Source: Hermodice carunculata
Lineage: Eukaryota > Annelida > Polychaeta > Eunicida > Amphinomidae
DNA: 64,000 nucleotides
Direction of reading: 5' to 3'
Assembly (NCBI GenBank): GCA_964020975.1
Contig: OZ026624.1
Coordinates: forward strand, 66,606,208-66,670,207
The notes beneath the pieces are model-generated. The model searched no databases, had not been told where the DNA came from, and was given only the letters and a program-made list of their open reading frames with translations. The position numbers and the translations under genes are program-made. Of this stretch, positions 28,601 through 42,400 are shown one piece after another (within the stretch, counting starts at the first letter, position 1; each line of letters begins with the position of its first letter).

Positions 28601-31600
28601 TCTTAAATAGCAGGTACCACTGAACAGCCAAAGTGTGTTGTCTCCAAAACAAGTTTTCAATAGAAGTATATCCTTGTGCTTGAGACATGTATTTGTACTT
28701 TATGCACAGAATCTGCTGTTGAATATTATGATAAAACTACACAAGTGCGAGTACCTGGCAACAGCGTACTGGCGGGTCAGGAGAATGCATGAGGCATAGC
28801 CTGCCAAATGTGGGCCACTGAGTGTATACGTCCTCCCACTGTACTGGTACGCGAGCTCCATGGAGAATCAGCCATTCCTATTCATCACTTGTATGTGTAG
28901 TCCAGAGTTACTATAATTTGAAATAAAAATGTACATTCTGCTTATAAATGAAGTTTTCATCACATTCTGACAAAATAAATTGACGGAATGCAGATCAATC
29001 ACGTGCACAGCGTGACAGTGTGGATCGGCAATAAATTGTAAACGGTGCAGAATGGCCTGTCCCTGGCTCATCAGGACTACACAAACAGGGATAAAAAACA
29101 CTTTACTGGTCAATTTCAGCTGACTGCAATCAGGATAAAGAGTGGGAGGGATAAAAACACATTGTTGGTAAATCTTTGCTGAATGTGATCGTGATAAAGA
29201 GTGAGGAGGGTTTGTGTCCTGTTTTTCAGCAAACAACCCCTGTGGCAATGACAACAAGGGCGGCTGCACACATCTGTGCATTCCCATTGATGCCACCAGG
29301 TACCGCTGCTCCTGTCCCAGCTTTGGAGGCCTTGCACTGGCCAAGGACAGGAAAACATGCAGGGGTAAGTTACGCAGGCAAATGGGTGATTCTTTTCAAA
29401 TTTTTCCTGGTTGCAGTTAATACATGGATGATGCCCTCCTTACTGCCAAATTCCTTGTTGCGGGATAGGGGACAGCGTAGGGTCTCAGTCAGTATGAATT
29501 CATGGATGTTGTATTCTGAGAGCCTTTATGCACCGACAAGCTGCCTTGTTAGAAAACACAAAGTGTAAACACATGTTATAGTCATAAAAGTAACGGCAGG
29601 CATATAAAAATAAATCTTGTTCTTTGACAACAGGAAAGCTTCTTATTGAATATTACTGCAAACTCAGTATGATAAATGTGGTTGCCTGTCTGAAGACAGC
29701 TGCAGTGAACTGATTGATTCTGTTCCCAGTTGGAAAAAAAAATTTGATTTTTAGTCGCTCTTCATTTCCTATAGCAACAAAGGACTGCAAGTATGTTTAA
29801 CTTTGTGGTTATTTAAAGTTCGCAATTTTGTCATTTTACCATTTTTGCAAATTTTGCAAGTGTGTAACAAAACCTAAATGAAAAACTATTAAATATTCAT
29901 ATAAAAAGTGCTTGCACCTTTGTAAAATGAATACCACCAAAAAATAATTACTTTTACAGCAGTCACTTACCAGTGAAAATTTTACAACATATTTTGGGAT
30001 GAAATTGTGAACTTTCAACTTTTTAAACATCGTTTAGCCACACACACATTGGGACAGTTTATGGTGTTCCCTTGTCAGCTCATGCTACTCAATGCTCAAA
30101 AAACGATCTATGTTCTTTTCCACTGTCTGGCAAGTCATACTCTGTCTGCCCTTGAAGCAGCTGAAGCATGTATTACACTGCAGTGCCACAGACATTTAGA
30201 CATGGCTTGTTTGTGCTTGAATGAAAACTCTTTTTATTGGGATTTTTAAAGTACGGTCCTTTTTTGATTTGAAATGAATCAATGGTAGGAAGTTTAAGAA
30301 TGAATTGAATGATAAATGTTTTGTTTGAAGCTCCCACCAACATGTTGCTGTATGCGTTAGCTGACCAGGGAGAAGTCGGCTTCATCGACCTGGACGGTGC
30401 AGACACCACCGACAGGTACCTGGTGGGCAAGAGTCTACGGCCTGTGTCTGTGGCGTATGACCCTGTTCAGGAGGTGAGGTCCACATTTAAATCTTTTCAC
30501 CTTGAAATACGGTAAACTTTTGAAGTAATTCTAACAGTCATTATTTACTGCATACTTTTTTGCCCTTACTGACATAAAACAGATGAGTGATGGTTGAATA
30601 ATTCTCAGGTAAATCCTGATCAAGAACAGGTGTTTGGCATGGTCCCAGATAATTTTAAAGTTATTGCTTCTAAGGGCTGCAGAAATAATGTGTTAATCAC
30701 TTATTGTGTTTAGTGCAAATATGTCTGTACATGTAATGTCCATTTAAATGAATTCTGAAACAGTGCCGCACACAAATGATACTGTTGTTCTGTATGAGGT
30801 CGGCAAATCTCAGTGCAAATGTCTGTCTAGTACATCAACTCTGTAAGGGTGTGCTGTGATTGTAGGTTGTGTACTGGAGTGATGTACATGAACGCAATGT
30901 TCACAAAGCCAAGGTGGATGGCTCAGGCCATACCATTATGCTAAACAGTAGCCATGCTGTTGGAGTGGTGGATGGTGAGTTTGTTTCACTTTCATTTTCT
31001 CATTCATAGATAACGAAAAGTAAGTATCTTAACTTTGTACCTCTTTGAATTACGACTCGACAGCTTTCCTTGGCATGGACTGGGTGCTAATTCTAACATG
31101 GGCAGGGCTGTAAATATGAATATGCAAAGTATATAGATGCATGGGAGGTAAATCTTAGAACCTACTGGACATAACAGAAACTTAGACAAAATCATGAGGA
31201 ACACAAATGGGTCAATTGACTTTCTATCTTTCCGAAGTGATTCTTGTCAAAACATCTCATGCCTGTACAATGAGGGTCACCAATGATATAGTGAACAGCT
31301 TTCAACAGAAAGTATTATTTGTAGGTTTGAGTGTGGACTACAAGCATCGCCGCCTGTACTATACTAACATGGGACTTGTGTTGGTGGATAGCTCTGTGTA
31401 TTCCTGGCACAAGATAGAGATGATTAACCTGGATGGCACAGATCGCAGGACAGTCGTCAACTCTGTGGAGAAACCTAGAGGGCTTTGGCTTGACCTGAAG
31501 GAAAAGTGAGTGGTCTCTGTGCTTAACAAAACATCTCATGGGATTAATTGAGAAAGTTGTTTGCGCTAATGATAATCCACAACAAAATAACATTGATTTT

Positions 31601-34600
31601 TTTTTCTCCATTATTTCCATGCTGGAAGTAATTAGAAAATCCATTAGATGTATTTTATTATTATGTTTGAATTTTAAAGAATTTTTCTCATTTTATGGTA
31701 CATGTATTGTTTCTTTCAAAGAAGTTCAAGGTTTTCTTTATGCCGACCCATTTTACCTCACCTTATAATTTGGGGGGGGGGGGGGGGGGGGAAGGGTAAG
31801 GGATTTTATTTAGATTCTTTATTGTGAGGGATGTTCTATACAGGAAATACTCCTTAATGCATTCTTTACTATGAGAAATGTCCTATACGGGAGAATCTCC
31901 TTATTCCATTCTTTACTATGAGAAATGTTCTATACAGGAGAATCTCGTTATTCCATTCTTTTTTACAAGAAATGTTCTATACAGGAAAACCTCCTTAATG
32001 CATTCTTTACTACGAGAAATGTCCTATACAGCAGGGGTAGAAATTAACTGATTTTAACCAGTAGCAAAGGTTTGCTACTAAGTTTAATTTTTGGTAGCAA
32101 ATCTGAGAATTAAGTAGCAAATCATGCGGGTTTGGCGAAGCCCACCTAGGGCGTGCAAGCGCATGCCCTTCCCCTTTTGAAATCAAGCATGCAAATAAGT
32201 GCATTCTAAGGCACTTTTTCACATGAACTGAAGAGCTAAGGCCAGCCTTAAAAATATTTCTGTTTCGTATAACAGGGCCTTGAAAAATTTGATGAGGCAG
32301 GGAGGATTTTTTTTTTTTTTCAATTTTTTTTTTAACTATAAGGGCATCATGCCAGTACGGGGACTGATGGACTTAGTATTGATACAAGATAAACAAGATT
32401 CCAGGTTGAAAATTTTTTATTAAATCTGTATTAAAGCAAGAGACTCTGCCATAGATGAAGTCGTAGCCGGACAATATATGCTTCAGGCTGGTTTGCTGGC
32501 GCTGAGACAGAGTAGCCCTACTGTAAATACACCTCGGCTTGGCTTGAATTGGGGTGGGTCTTTTGCTATTTTAAACATGTACATGTACAGGGCTTCAAGA
32601 AACAAAGGATTAGCATAATTATAAAGTTGAACTTTTTTAAAAATATCACAGAAGAAAAAGAATAAGATATCAAATACAAATGTGTAGTTTTTATTTTCAC
32701 TTGACAACAGCAGGGGACGGGAGGGGTGTATGATGAGGGTTCAGAGTAAATATTAAAAGTTATGAACACACTCTTTTATGTGTATTTGCGGGGATGTGGA
32801 TTAAGAGTTTTATTGCTCCATGGTCAAACTGAGAGTACAAAGCAGGGCTCGGCAATTCACGTGTGCGATTGTCCGGGGCAAGTTAAAATTAATAGGTACT
32901 TGCTCGGTCGGGCAACCAACTTTTTTTTTCGCTGGGAACTCTAGTCCTCAAATTTTCATGACACAGTTACAAGTTGCAGTTGTTTGCAAGGCTGGCTACG
33001 AGGGGCGGGGGGGGGGGGGTCTAATCACTTAAAAAATCCGAGCTTTTGCACCACCTGCGTGGGGCGCCGATAGGTGGTGATAATCGCTAATCGATCAACA
33101 TTCCAAGTTTAAACAATTACTTGGTCCGCAGTTGTATTCATCAGAACTTTATTATGTCAACACAAGCAGACATTTTCACTGTCATATATATGATTACGTT
33201 ATGATAGCAAAGCCAAAGGTACCGGCAGTAATTGGCTTGCTGAGCGGGGTCACACTACTCACCGTCAGTGTGATCTACCTCAGCGATGTCAAAGCAGCGT
33301 CAAAATAGTAAAATATTTGCAGGGCGAATTCATCTGCAAATTAGCATCAAATGCCATTTATCGGTGGGTTCTAACAATGAATGTTGGAAAAAATAGGTGC
33401 CTTGAGATGACTTCCCAGGCAAAAACAGGAAACAACTTCCAGTCACACGCAAGTGACAGTGTGGAGTGGATCTGCGGTGAACTGACCCAGTCTCACGGAC
33501 TGATTTGGGACACATTCGGCTATTCCCGCAATCCGCTACCTTTGCGTATATGCCTCTGACTCCAAATAATTGTTGCAATAAACACTGGAATCTTTATTTT
33601 CGCATGCAGCAATATAAACAAAGCTTTCCGTTTGGGTGTTCCCTCCGTAAATTACGGCAGATTCACACATGTTCACTGGGCGGAAGCCATGATGAAAACA
33701 CTGTAGCACGAGCCGTGATTGGCTCATTTTTGCATGTGACTCAATTGACCAATCGGTTGATGTGTTGTGCGTCAGACCACATGGCCAAAGCAGCTGTTTG
33801 TGTACAGTTGCAGGAAAGATGTAGACGGTGTGCACACTCGATTTCTGAATTGAAATATTAAAATTTACGTTTGAATTCGATCTAGGAACGCCGTTTATTG
33901 CAAGGAACTTGCCAATACTGTATACGCAAATTTACTACGATGTACCGATAGCATTCATGGTAGGTACGCAAACGATATGCGTTTACAGAACTGCCACACG
34001 GGGCGTGCGAGTAGCGTTAAATCAAGCCTGAAAAAATTTTTTTTTGCACTGTTGAAAAAAATATTCCAACCGCAACGTTTTGCGCACACCGGGCGCGTCA
34101 TACGAAACAGAAATATTTTTAAGGCTGGCCTAAATTTGTGATTTTGACCAGGAAAATTTTGGTGGCAAAGGTCTGCTACCGCACAATTAATATAGGTAGC
34201 AGATCATAAAAGTTGGTAGCAAATGCTACCAATGCTACCGCTAATTTCGACCCTTGTACAGGAGAATCTCTTTATTCCATTCTTTACTACGAGAAATGTC
34301 CTATACAAGAGAATCTCCTTATTCCATTCTTTACCACGAGAAATGTCCTATGCAGGAGAGTCTCCTTATTCTATTCTTTACTATGAGAAATATCCTATAC
34401 AGGAGAATGTCCTTATTCCATTCTTTACTACAAGAAATGTCCTATGCAGGAGAACCTCCTGATTCCAAATAGTGGTGTGTAATGCTTCTATTGTGGACTG
34501 TCAAGGTATTTGAGTGGCCACAGCCAGACCTTGAGGCAGCTCATAAAAAACACTTGAATCACTGAGGCAAATGTAAATCCACAGAGGTACCTGGCCACAT

Positions 34601-36217
34601 GCAGGCAAGGAAAGACAGCAGAGATAGGACATGTTAGGGGATCTGTGGATTTTCAGAGCTTTTCTCGTGCAAATATACTGGTACTTTTCTTTGTTAGACA
34701 CTTCACTTTTTCAGTGCCAAGCACGACTTAAGTCAATCTACTTAAGTGAAACTAATCACAAGGATCCCAGATTCGTATTCCTCCTAAAAAGACCGTTCAT
34801 TCAAGTACCAGCATGCGTATAGTTCCAGAGAGAATATCCCAGGTTAACAGCTTCAATGCACACCGAGAAAAGTTGACTCAGTCCAAAATTAGGCACTGAA
34901 AGAGTTAACCTTCAGTGTTTTCTGGCTCATTTCAGAGTTTTTTGTCCAAAAACAAACAAACAAAAACATTCTGATCCCTGTGATAGAAACAATTTTATGT
35001 ATAGATTGTCTAGATAATACAACACTTTTTTTGTGATATAATTGACAATATAGTATGTAAGGCTATAAATGTAAATTTCACATTAGTGTATGTACATTTG
35101 TATCCCTGTTACTGAGAGCATAATATTTATTACTAATTGGTTTCAAGAAAGGCTTTTCCAGATTTGGAAGATGAATTTCTGGATTGTTTATTGTAATAAC
35201 AGGAATCTGCAAGTGATGTTCATCCCAGTGTAAGTTGATCTGCAGTGTGGACTGTTGAGCTTGTACTTTGCTGACCGGTGGTGTGACTAAACTGTTCATG
35301 TTTTTCGATAGTTACCTGTACTATACAGACTGGGGTAGTAAGGCCGCTGTGGTTCGTACAGCCCTGGATGGGTCTGACCCACTGGTGATCAAGGCAGGAC
35401 TGGACAACCCAAACGCTGTCATGTTGAAGGACAACAAGTTGTACGTGGCGGATTCTCATACAAAAACAAGAGATGCCCTCAATAAATACCCCAGGCCAGC
35501 CGCAAATGGAAGTCTCTTCATGTCGGACAAGACGGGGAGAAACTGGCACAAAGTGCACGGTCTGCCACTGCAGGTAAGCGATCAGTTTATATCTTAACCC
35601 TTTCCCCCTCAAACTGGCCAAAACCGGCTGGTGGTCAAATGTCGTCTGCTTCAGTGTTTTCAACTAATTTCAACAGTTATGAAAATCAATATGACTGAGA
35701 AATGTACATGAGATTTATCAAGATCACATGCCCCAGGTCAACAGCTTTCCTTGGCATGGGTTGGGCACTTGGTGCCCAACCCATGCCAAGGAAAGCTGTT
35801 GACTCAGTCTTAATGCAAGGGGGAAAGGGTTAATCCAGGATATTCCCTAAGACCAAATGAACACTGCTTCAGTGCCACGCTTTGGCATGTGGCAGTGAGG
35901 CCAAGCCATGTCAGCTGCTGGCATAGAGGCTGTGCTGCTCATAGTTCTCACCCACAGCTCTCAGTCAAAATATAGTCCATGAACATGTTAGTCCCATTTA
36001 GCTTCCTTAGCCCATACACAATGCTCAGAATGTGAGGCTCAAGTTCAGACCTACATTTCGAGTAGTACACAATCACAATACAATTTCTACATAATGAATG
36101 GGAACAAATTTAGAATATTTAAATCATTTTTTCATTTTGTGGGTGATAAAAAGAGAGGATATCAATTTGGTTAGCATGGTGATGTTACTTTTGTGGCATC
36201 TGAGCTCCTTATCAATA

Positions 36218-36253
<36 letters not shown>

Positions 36254-36307
36254 TGAATGTATGTATGTATGTATGTATGTATGTATGTATGTATGTATGT
36301 ATGTATG

Positions 36308-36403
<96 letters not shown>

Positions 36404-39400
36404 CTTTTCTCAGTAAAGAATCCTGTGAGACTATATATTTTCATATTCCATTAGTTCTTAGTATTTCAAACATTTTCAACCAGCTTCAAGCATATGAATT
36501 AAATTTAACTTCATAAACCAGCACAGAATTTTTCTGTTGCATGCTAAATATTCTAATACTCCTGTTTCCCAATTGTATTTGTTGGAAATAGATATGTTTA
36601 AACCAAATATTCTAATGAAAAAATAGTTTAATAGGGTTACCTTAAAAATGTAAAGTTTAAGGACTGTCAAAGTCCAGAATCTGCTCTTGATGGGAACTTA
36701 AGAATCTACCAGTTAAATGTAACTATCAATCAGGATGACATTTAACTCATTCCATACTATGGTCACAGGCTTTGGTCAGTAGTTCTGGCACTGCCTGGCA
36801 AGTCATGCTGCAGCTGCTGCAAGGGCAGCTGCAGCATGACTTACCAGGCAGTGCCAGAACCACTGACTGAAGACTATAGGCATGCTGGTACTTGAACGAA
36901 AGCTGTTTTCATGAAGAATTTAGATATGCAATTGTCGTCTTAAATCCAGGTAAGTATACGGAAAAATCAGGGACTGGTATGGAATGAGTTAAAAGCCAGT
37001 GGAGTTGAGGAAGAAAGGTTCATGTACTCTTATCCAGCTGTGCAGCTAATTTATGAGACCATGATGCATGGCTGAAATGGAACTTGCTCATCTCATGTGT
37101 GAAGGTGTATCCAGTTACAAGAAGATTATTCTGTTTATCCCGAAGTTTATATGTAAGATAAACAAAATTTAATAGAATTGTTTGGATGATAAAATTCTGT
37201 GTTGAAAGGTTTAAAATGGTTTTGCACTTATTTCACCAAGGGTAGAGTTAGTTGAGGGGAGAGTAAGTTAACCCTTTCCCCTTGAATTAAGACTGACTCA
37301 GCAGCTTTCCTTGACATGCGTTGGGCACTGAGTGGTTAAGGGGAAATGGCCAGGCAAGGGTAAAGTGTTCAGTTATGAATTGCTTGAATATGAGAATGGA
37401 CAAAACATAAATACATGTATAGTAAACAACAGGAGACAAATGTGTGTCCTCGAATTTGCCAATTTTGATCAAGAACATCAAAATCTGAATAGATCTATGA
37501 ATAGGCAGAGAACACATGGTTCAAGCTTTTGAAAATTCCAGTGCCATTGTAAGATAAGGACATTACTGATGTAGGCCATGTGCCATATTAGGAAAAGCAA
37601 CAATATAAGGATTGGGTGCAGCTCAAAAGAAATGTTAGTTGAATATTTGCCCTGTAGGGGTCATGATAGTGCACACTTATAAAATTCAGTAAGCTACTTG
37701 ATATTATCTGCTACACATAATACAGACGTGGCAGTTTGGAGCAGTGTCTATTTTTATCTGTCAGCTGAAACTTTTAGATTATAAATATTGTTTTAAATTA
37801 GAAATATTTAGTATTGAATGACATAATTCATCAGAATGAAGAAGGAAGTGTGTGCCTATTAGGTCTTATGCTACAGCTAAAATAAATATGGTAGGATAAA
37901 CCATTCTTTCTGTTTTTAGACACCCTTTAGCTTGGCCAGCTACAAAGAAAAAATATACATCAGTGACTGGGACAAAGGTTCCATCATGGCCGTGTCCTCC
38001 ATTGGGGCTGATGATGTCATTATCAAGACTGTCATGTCTGGAGTGCAGACGCCAATGGGACTTGTCTACAGCAAACGACAAGTGCAGGATAACTCAGGTA
38101 GCTTTGCAACAAGCTTTATGTCCAGTGTTGCCTCTATCTAACACCCCTCAATACAAGACAGATACTGACATAGCACTATGGCCCCTTGGCTGTGCCTCAA
38201 GAGCTTTTCCCGTAACTTTTACATTGGAAATCATTCTGTAACAAGGTGGTTTTGCTATAGTGCTGTTTTCCCTGTGGACCCCACTGCCAGCATTATCAAC
38301 AGGGAACACTGTCATTGTTTTTGCAGTCCAGCTGTTTCCAGCAGCCACTGCTGGCTTATTCTTCATACTTGTGTCTGTGAACATACACAAAGTTTGTTAA
38401 ACTCATATGCATAGGTTTGACAGTATTAAAGTAAAGATAAGACTGGATTGTGGTCATTTTGCAATGTTATAGCAACAGTATTAAAATGAAGATAATAGTG
38501 GACTGTGGTCATTGTGCAATGTTATGGTAACAAACTGACCTGCCTCATGAAGTTACCATATTGTGTATCTGTGAGGGTTGGAACATCAACAGGTGAAAAG
38601 TAGTTATGCAAAACTAAATTCAATTGATGTCAAATTTTCTTCTATAAAAACCAAAAAAGTTGAAATAAATATATGAAAAGTGGCCATTTTATTGTATTTC
38701 ATGCAAATTGTAACAGTTCATTGGGATTCTAGCAAAGTGTAAATAAATGTATGAATATTGTAACATTTTGTTGCAGTTTTCATTCATGATGAATAATAAT
38801 TTTGTGCACTGAACTTATCTTACTGTATAGCTGGGCAGACTGTGTATCTCTAAATTAAAAGGTCTTATTTATTCCTGTTAAAAATCAGAAATCTAGGTCA
38901 ACAAAATACAGTCATGTTCCCCTTCTGTGTATGTAGGTTCCAGTGTGTGTGTCCGTAGTGGATGTGGGGATATCTGTACGGTGGAGCCTGGAGCCACTGC
39001 TGCGGCCTCCTGCTCCTGTTCCTCATACAAACCTCTTGTCCTGGCACCCAACCATAAAACATGTAGAGGTAGGCACATTGAACTCAGTACCTACAGGTGC
39101 CACTTGCACATGACACTATTTTATTTTAACAATAGTTTTAGAATATCAAGTACCAAACTTTGGAATGAACTCTCACAAGACTTAAAAACCTGCTTGACAA
39201 TTGGGTCTTTTAAGAACAAGGTGTTTAACCATTATTTGGCAAAGGTACAGTTTGAGTAACTGACTAACTTTTTACCACTCTATGGACTATATTCATTATG
39301 TTGTATCTCTAGTTACAATTTGTATATTTTAGTTTTTGTATTATATATTTTATATTGTCGTATTTGAATGTATGAACATGTGTGAGTGAGTGTGGGCGAT

Positions 39401-42400
39401 TCGGCCACCAAAAATAGTACTTGTACTAAGTGTGTCACCGAATTAAAATAAAATTTTTGACTTGACTTGACTTGACATAATACGTCATGATAATCTACTG
39501 TCACCTTGTATCACAAACAAGGAGTCGCTTGATAGGAAGAAAATGAAAGTGCCAGGGTTTGGATATTTAATTTTAAAGTTACTACATGTATTTCTAATAC
39601 TATAATGGACTACGTAAAACAGCAATAAATTTGTGATAACGTTGATTATGTAGTCACTGTGAGAAAATATTTTGTCTGTACTTCACCAGGTTTGTCACCA
39701 GTTTTGGTATTTTTGTTCCAGCACCTGACAAATTTGTCCTGTTTGCGGACATGAACAGCATTAAGATGGTTGGACTTGAAACAACAGATCACTCTGTATA
39801 CACAGTGGTGGATGGAGGGTCCTACTTCAGCAACTTTGCAGCCCTGGTGTACCGTCCCCAAACAAAGACGGTCTACTTCAGTGATAATGCCAAGTAATAC
39901 TTCGATACTGTCTACTTCAGTGATAATGCCAAATAATACTTTGATATTGTCTACTTCAGTGATAATTTCAAATAATACTTTGATACTTACTGTCTACATC
40001 AGTGATAATGCCAAATACTTTGATACATACTGTCTACTTCAGTGATAAAGCCAAATACTTTGATACATACTGTCTACTTCAGTGATAATGCCAAATAATA
40101 CTTTGATATTGTCTACTTCAGTGATAATTTCAAATAATACTTTGATACATACTGTCTACATCAGTGATAATGCCAAATACTTTGATACATACTGTCTACT
40201 TCAGTGATAATGCCAAATAATACTTTGATACTTACTGTATTACTTCAGTGATAATTAATGATACTTTGATACTTACTGTCTACTTCAGTGATAATTCCAA
40301 GTAATATTTTGACACTTACTATCTATTTCAGTGATAATGCCAAGTAATACTTTGATACTTACTGTCTACTTCAGTGACAATGCCATACATGTATATATAT
40401 GTATGTTTATATGTATATGTTTGTATAAAATGTACACCTGCTTACAATGGTGAGAAATATTATGCCCATATTTTGATTTAGGAAAAGGAGCAAATGCAAT
40501 TGGCAGAAAGGGAAGATTAGTTTCATGAGAGAGATTTGAACCAATGTATTTATTTCTTTCCCCACAAGTCAAAATGTCCTTTAATTCCCTCCTACATATC
40601 TGCCAAAAATCCATTCCTGTAACTACCCATGTTGTGCTCTTTGTCCCTCAGGAGGACCATATACTTCAGTCAGCTGGATGGCAGGAAGACCGGGATACTA
40701 TACCAGTCCATGCACATCATTGATGGCATGGCCATAGACTCTACCACTAGCAGGCTCTACTGGTCCTCCTATGGCATGGGACTGATAGCTCACATTGACC
40801 TGAGTGGAGACAACAGCACATATAGAGAGCTGATCAAGGGGCTTGATAAACCCAGGGCTGTGGCTGTGGACTCTAAGAATGGGTGAGTGATGTACAGGGC
40901 ATGTTTACGAAGTCCATCATCAGTGGTGCAGAGACTCCAACCCTCCCGTTTTCAGCAGGAGATCTCCCATTTTTTTGCCTTTTTTCCAAATTCTCCCGTT
41001 CTCCTGCTTAGAATATGTTTTCTCCCGCCCAGATTAAAAAATGGATGAAGTAAAAAAAAAAAAAATCATCAAAATACACCATTTTAACTCAATTTATTTT
41101 TCACAATTTTTTTCACCCAGGAGGGGGCTCTGCCCTCCTAGACCCATCCCCCAGCACAGTCGCTGCACTCCGTTACATCTCCAGTTTCAATAGTACTCCA
41201 GGAGGGAGAATCTCCAGTTTGTATGAAGCTGTGGGTTGGAATCTCTGGTGGTGGAGGTACATATAGATGCCCGATGAGGTAAGGATACCAGAGCTTCAAT
41301 TGGGGTTCTGGAGAGCACATGTAACATCAAACCTTCAGAAGCTTGGACAGTTTTTAGTCCTGCTGCTAAGGTCGCAGAGCTTATGGCATCACTTGTGTCT
41401 GTCTGTCTGTCCATTCTGTCTATCCGTCTGCATAGTATCTTTAATTTGTATCTACATTATTACGAATCCAAATGGATGGAAGAATTGGCAAAAACAATTA
41501 CACCGCTGCAAGAAGATTCCATTCACATGCTAGAAGACTCTTACATGATCTATGTACTCTTAACAACAAGGATGAGATCAAGAAACATTGGAAGGAAATT
41601 TACTCAAAAGAACTCATTTTGAATAAAGAAATGGTAGTGAAAATAAAGCAACTTTCCTTGATCTTGAAATAGGGATTGACAGCAAACAGTATATGACAAA
41701 GATTTTTGACAAATGAGAACAATTCCAGTTTGATATAGTTTCATGTCCTGATATCACTGGAAACATTCCAGAGAACCTAGCCTGTGGTGTGGTCATTGGA
41801 CAGATTTGACGCATAAGCAGAAACACATCACAAATAAGTGAATTTGTATGGAGAATAAGAATATTAGTGAAAAAAACTATGCCACAGAACCTATGACACC
41901 AAAAAGCTAGATAAAACTCTGTTGAAGTGTTTCCATAGATATGGAACTGTACTGACAAAATACAACACTCATTCCAAGACACTAATAGATTATATTAATC
42001 TATAGATTTTTGTAGGACTAAAGTAGAAGTGGTTGTAGGGGTATAGTTGGTGTATGGTTAAGTTAACTTTAACCCACCTAGAGATTTTCTCTAGTCTGTC
42101 TAGAGTCAGAGATCATCATTCATTGTTTTCCTCCTATTTCATCACTTGGGTGTAGAGGTGACTATAATTAATGACCTTAAACACTCACTTCACGATCATT
42201 GTTAGTACATAAGTGTAACATACTAGAGAGGTCCATCCGTAAACTTTTGCTTCGTGAGGGCGATAACTTTAAAAGTTTTGATGTTAGACCAATATAACTT
42301 TCAGGACTTACAGGGTGTATGAAAATATAGGTTCCTTTCGATATTGGTGGCGCCACCTACAATATATAATATAGGGGTCAAAATGTGAAAATCTTGTACA

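Larger units (their letters stand above)
27959..29229. other. Intron 5 with two MITEs
   Basis: 1.27 kb. Two related MITEs (28047-28226 and 28443-28622); the remainder is unremarkable. Confidence 0.65.
31815..34470. repeat. 47-base minisatellite split by a 2.2 kb insertion
   Basis: The unit is ccttattccattctttacta plus cgagaaatgtcctatacag and gagaatct, 47 bases. About five copies run to 32031 and about four and a half resume at 34257-34470. The break is the element at 32032-34256. A poly(G) run lies just before, at about 31772-31791. Confidence 0.88.
31506..35311. other. Intron 9 (3.8 kb)
   Basis: It holds the split minisatellite and nested elements, a TTAA MITE at 34702-34908, and otherwise unassigned A+T-rich sequence up to the acceptor at 35311. 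Confidence 0.7.
35574..37919. other. Intron 10 (2.3 kb)
   Basis: It holds TTAA elements at 35594-35833, 36742-36992 and a short one at 37268-37338, and the compound microsatellite at 36210-36400. The rest is unassigned. Confidence 0.65.

Noticed and set aside
36193-36516. 107-residue frame ([14 protein letters not shown])
   Set aside because: Pure microsatellite translation.
38927-39259. Single 110-residue frame covering EGF plus KLWNEL sequence
   Set aside because: The EGF exon ends at a normal donor at 39068; the rest is a LINE tail. Treated as a fusion only if the intron is retained.
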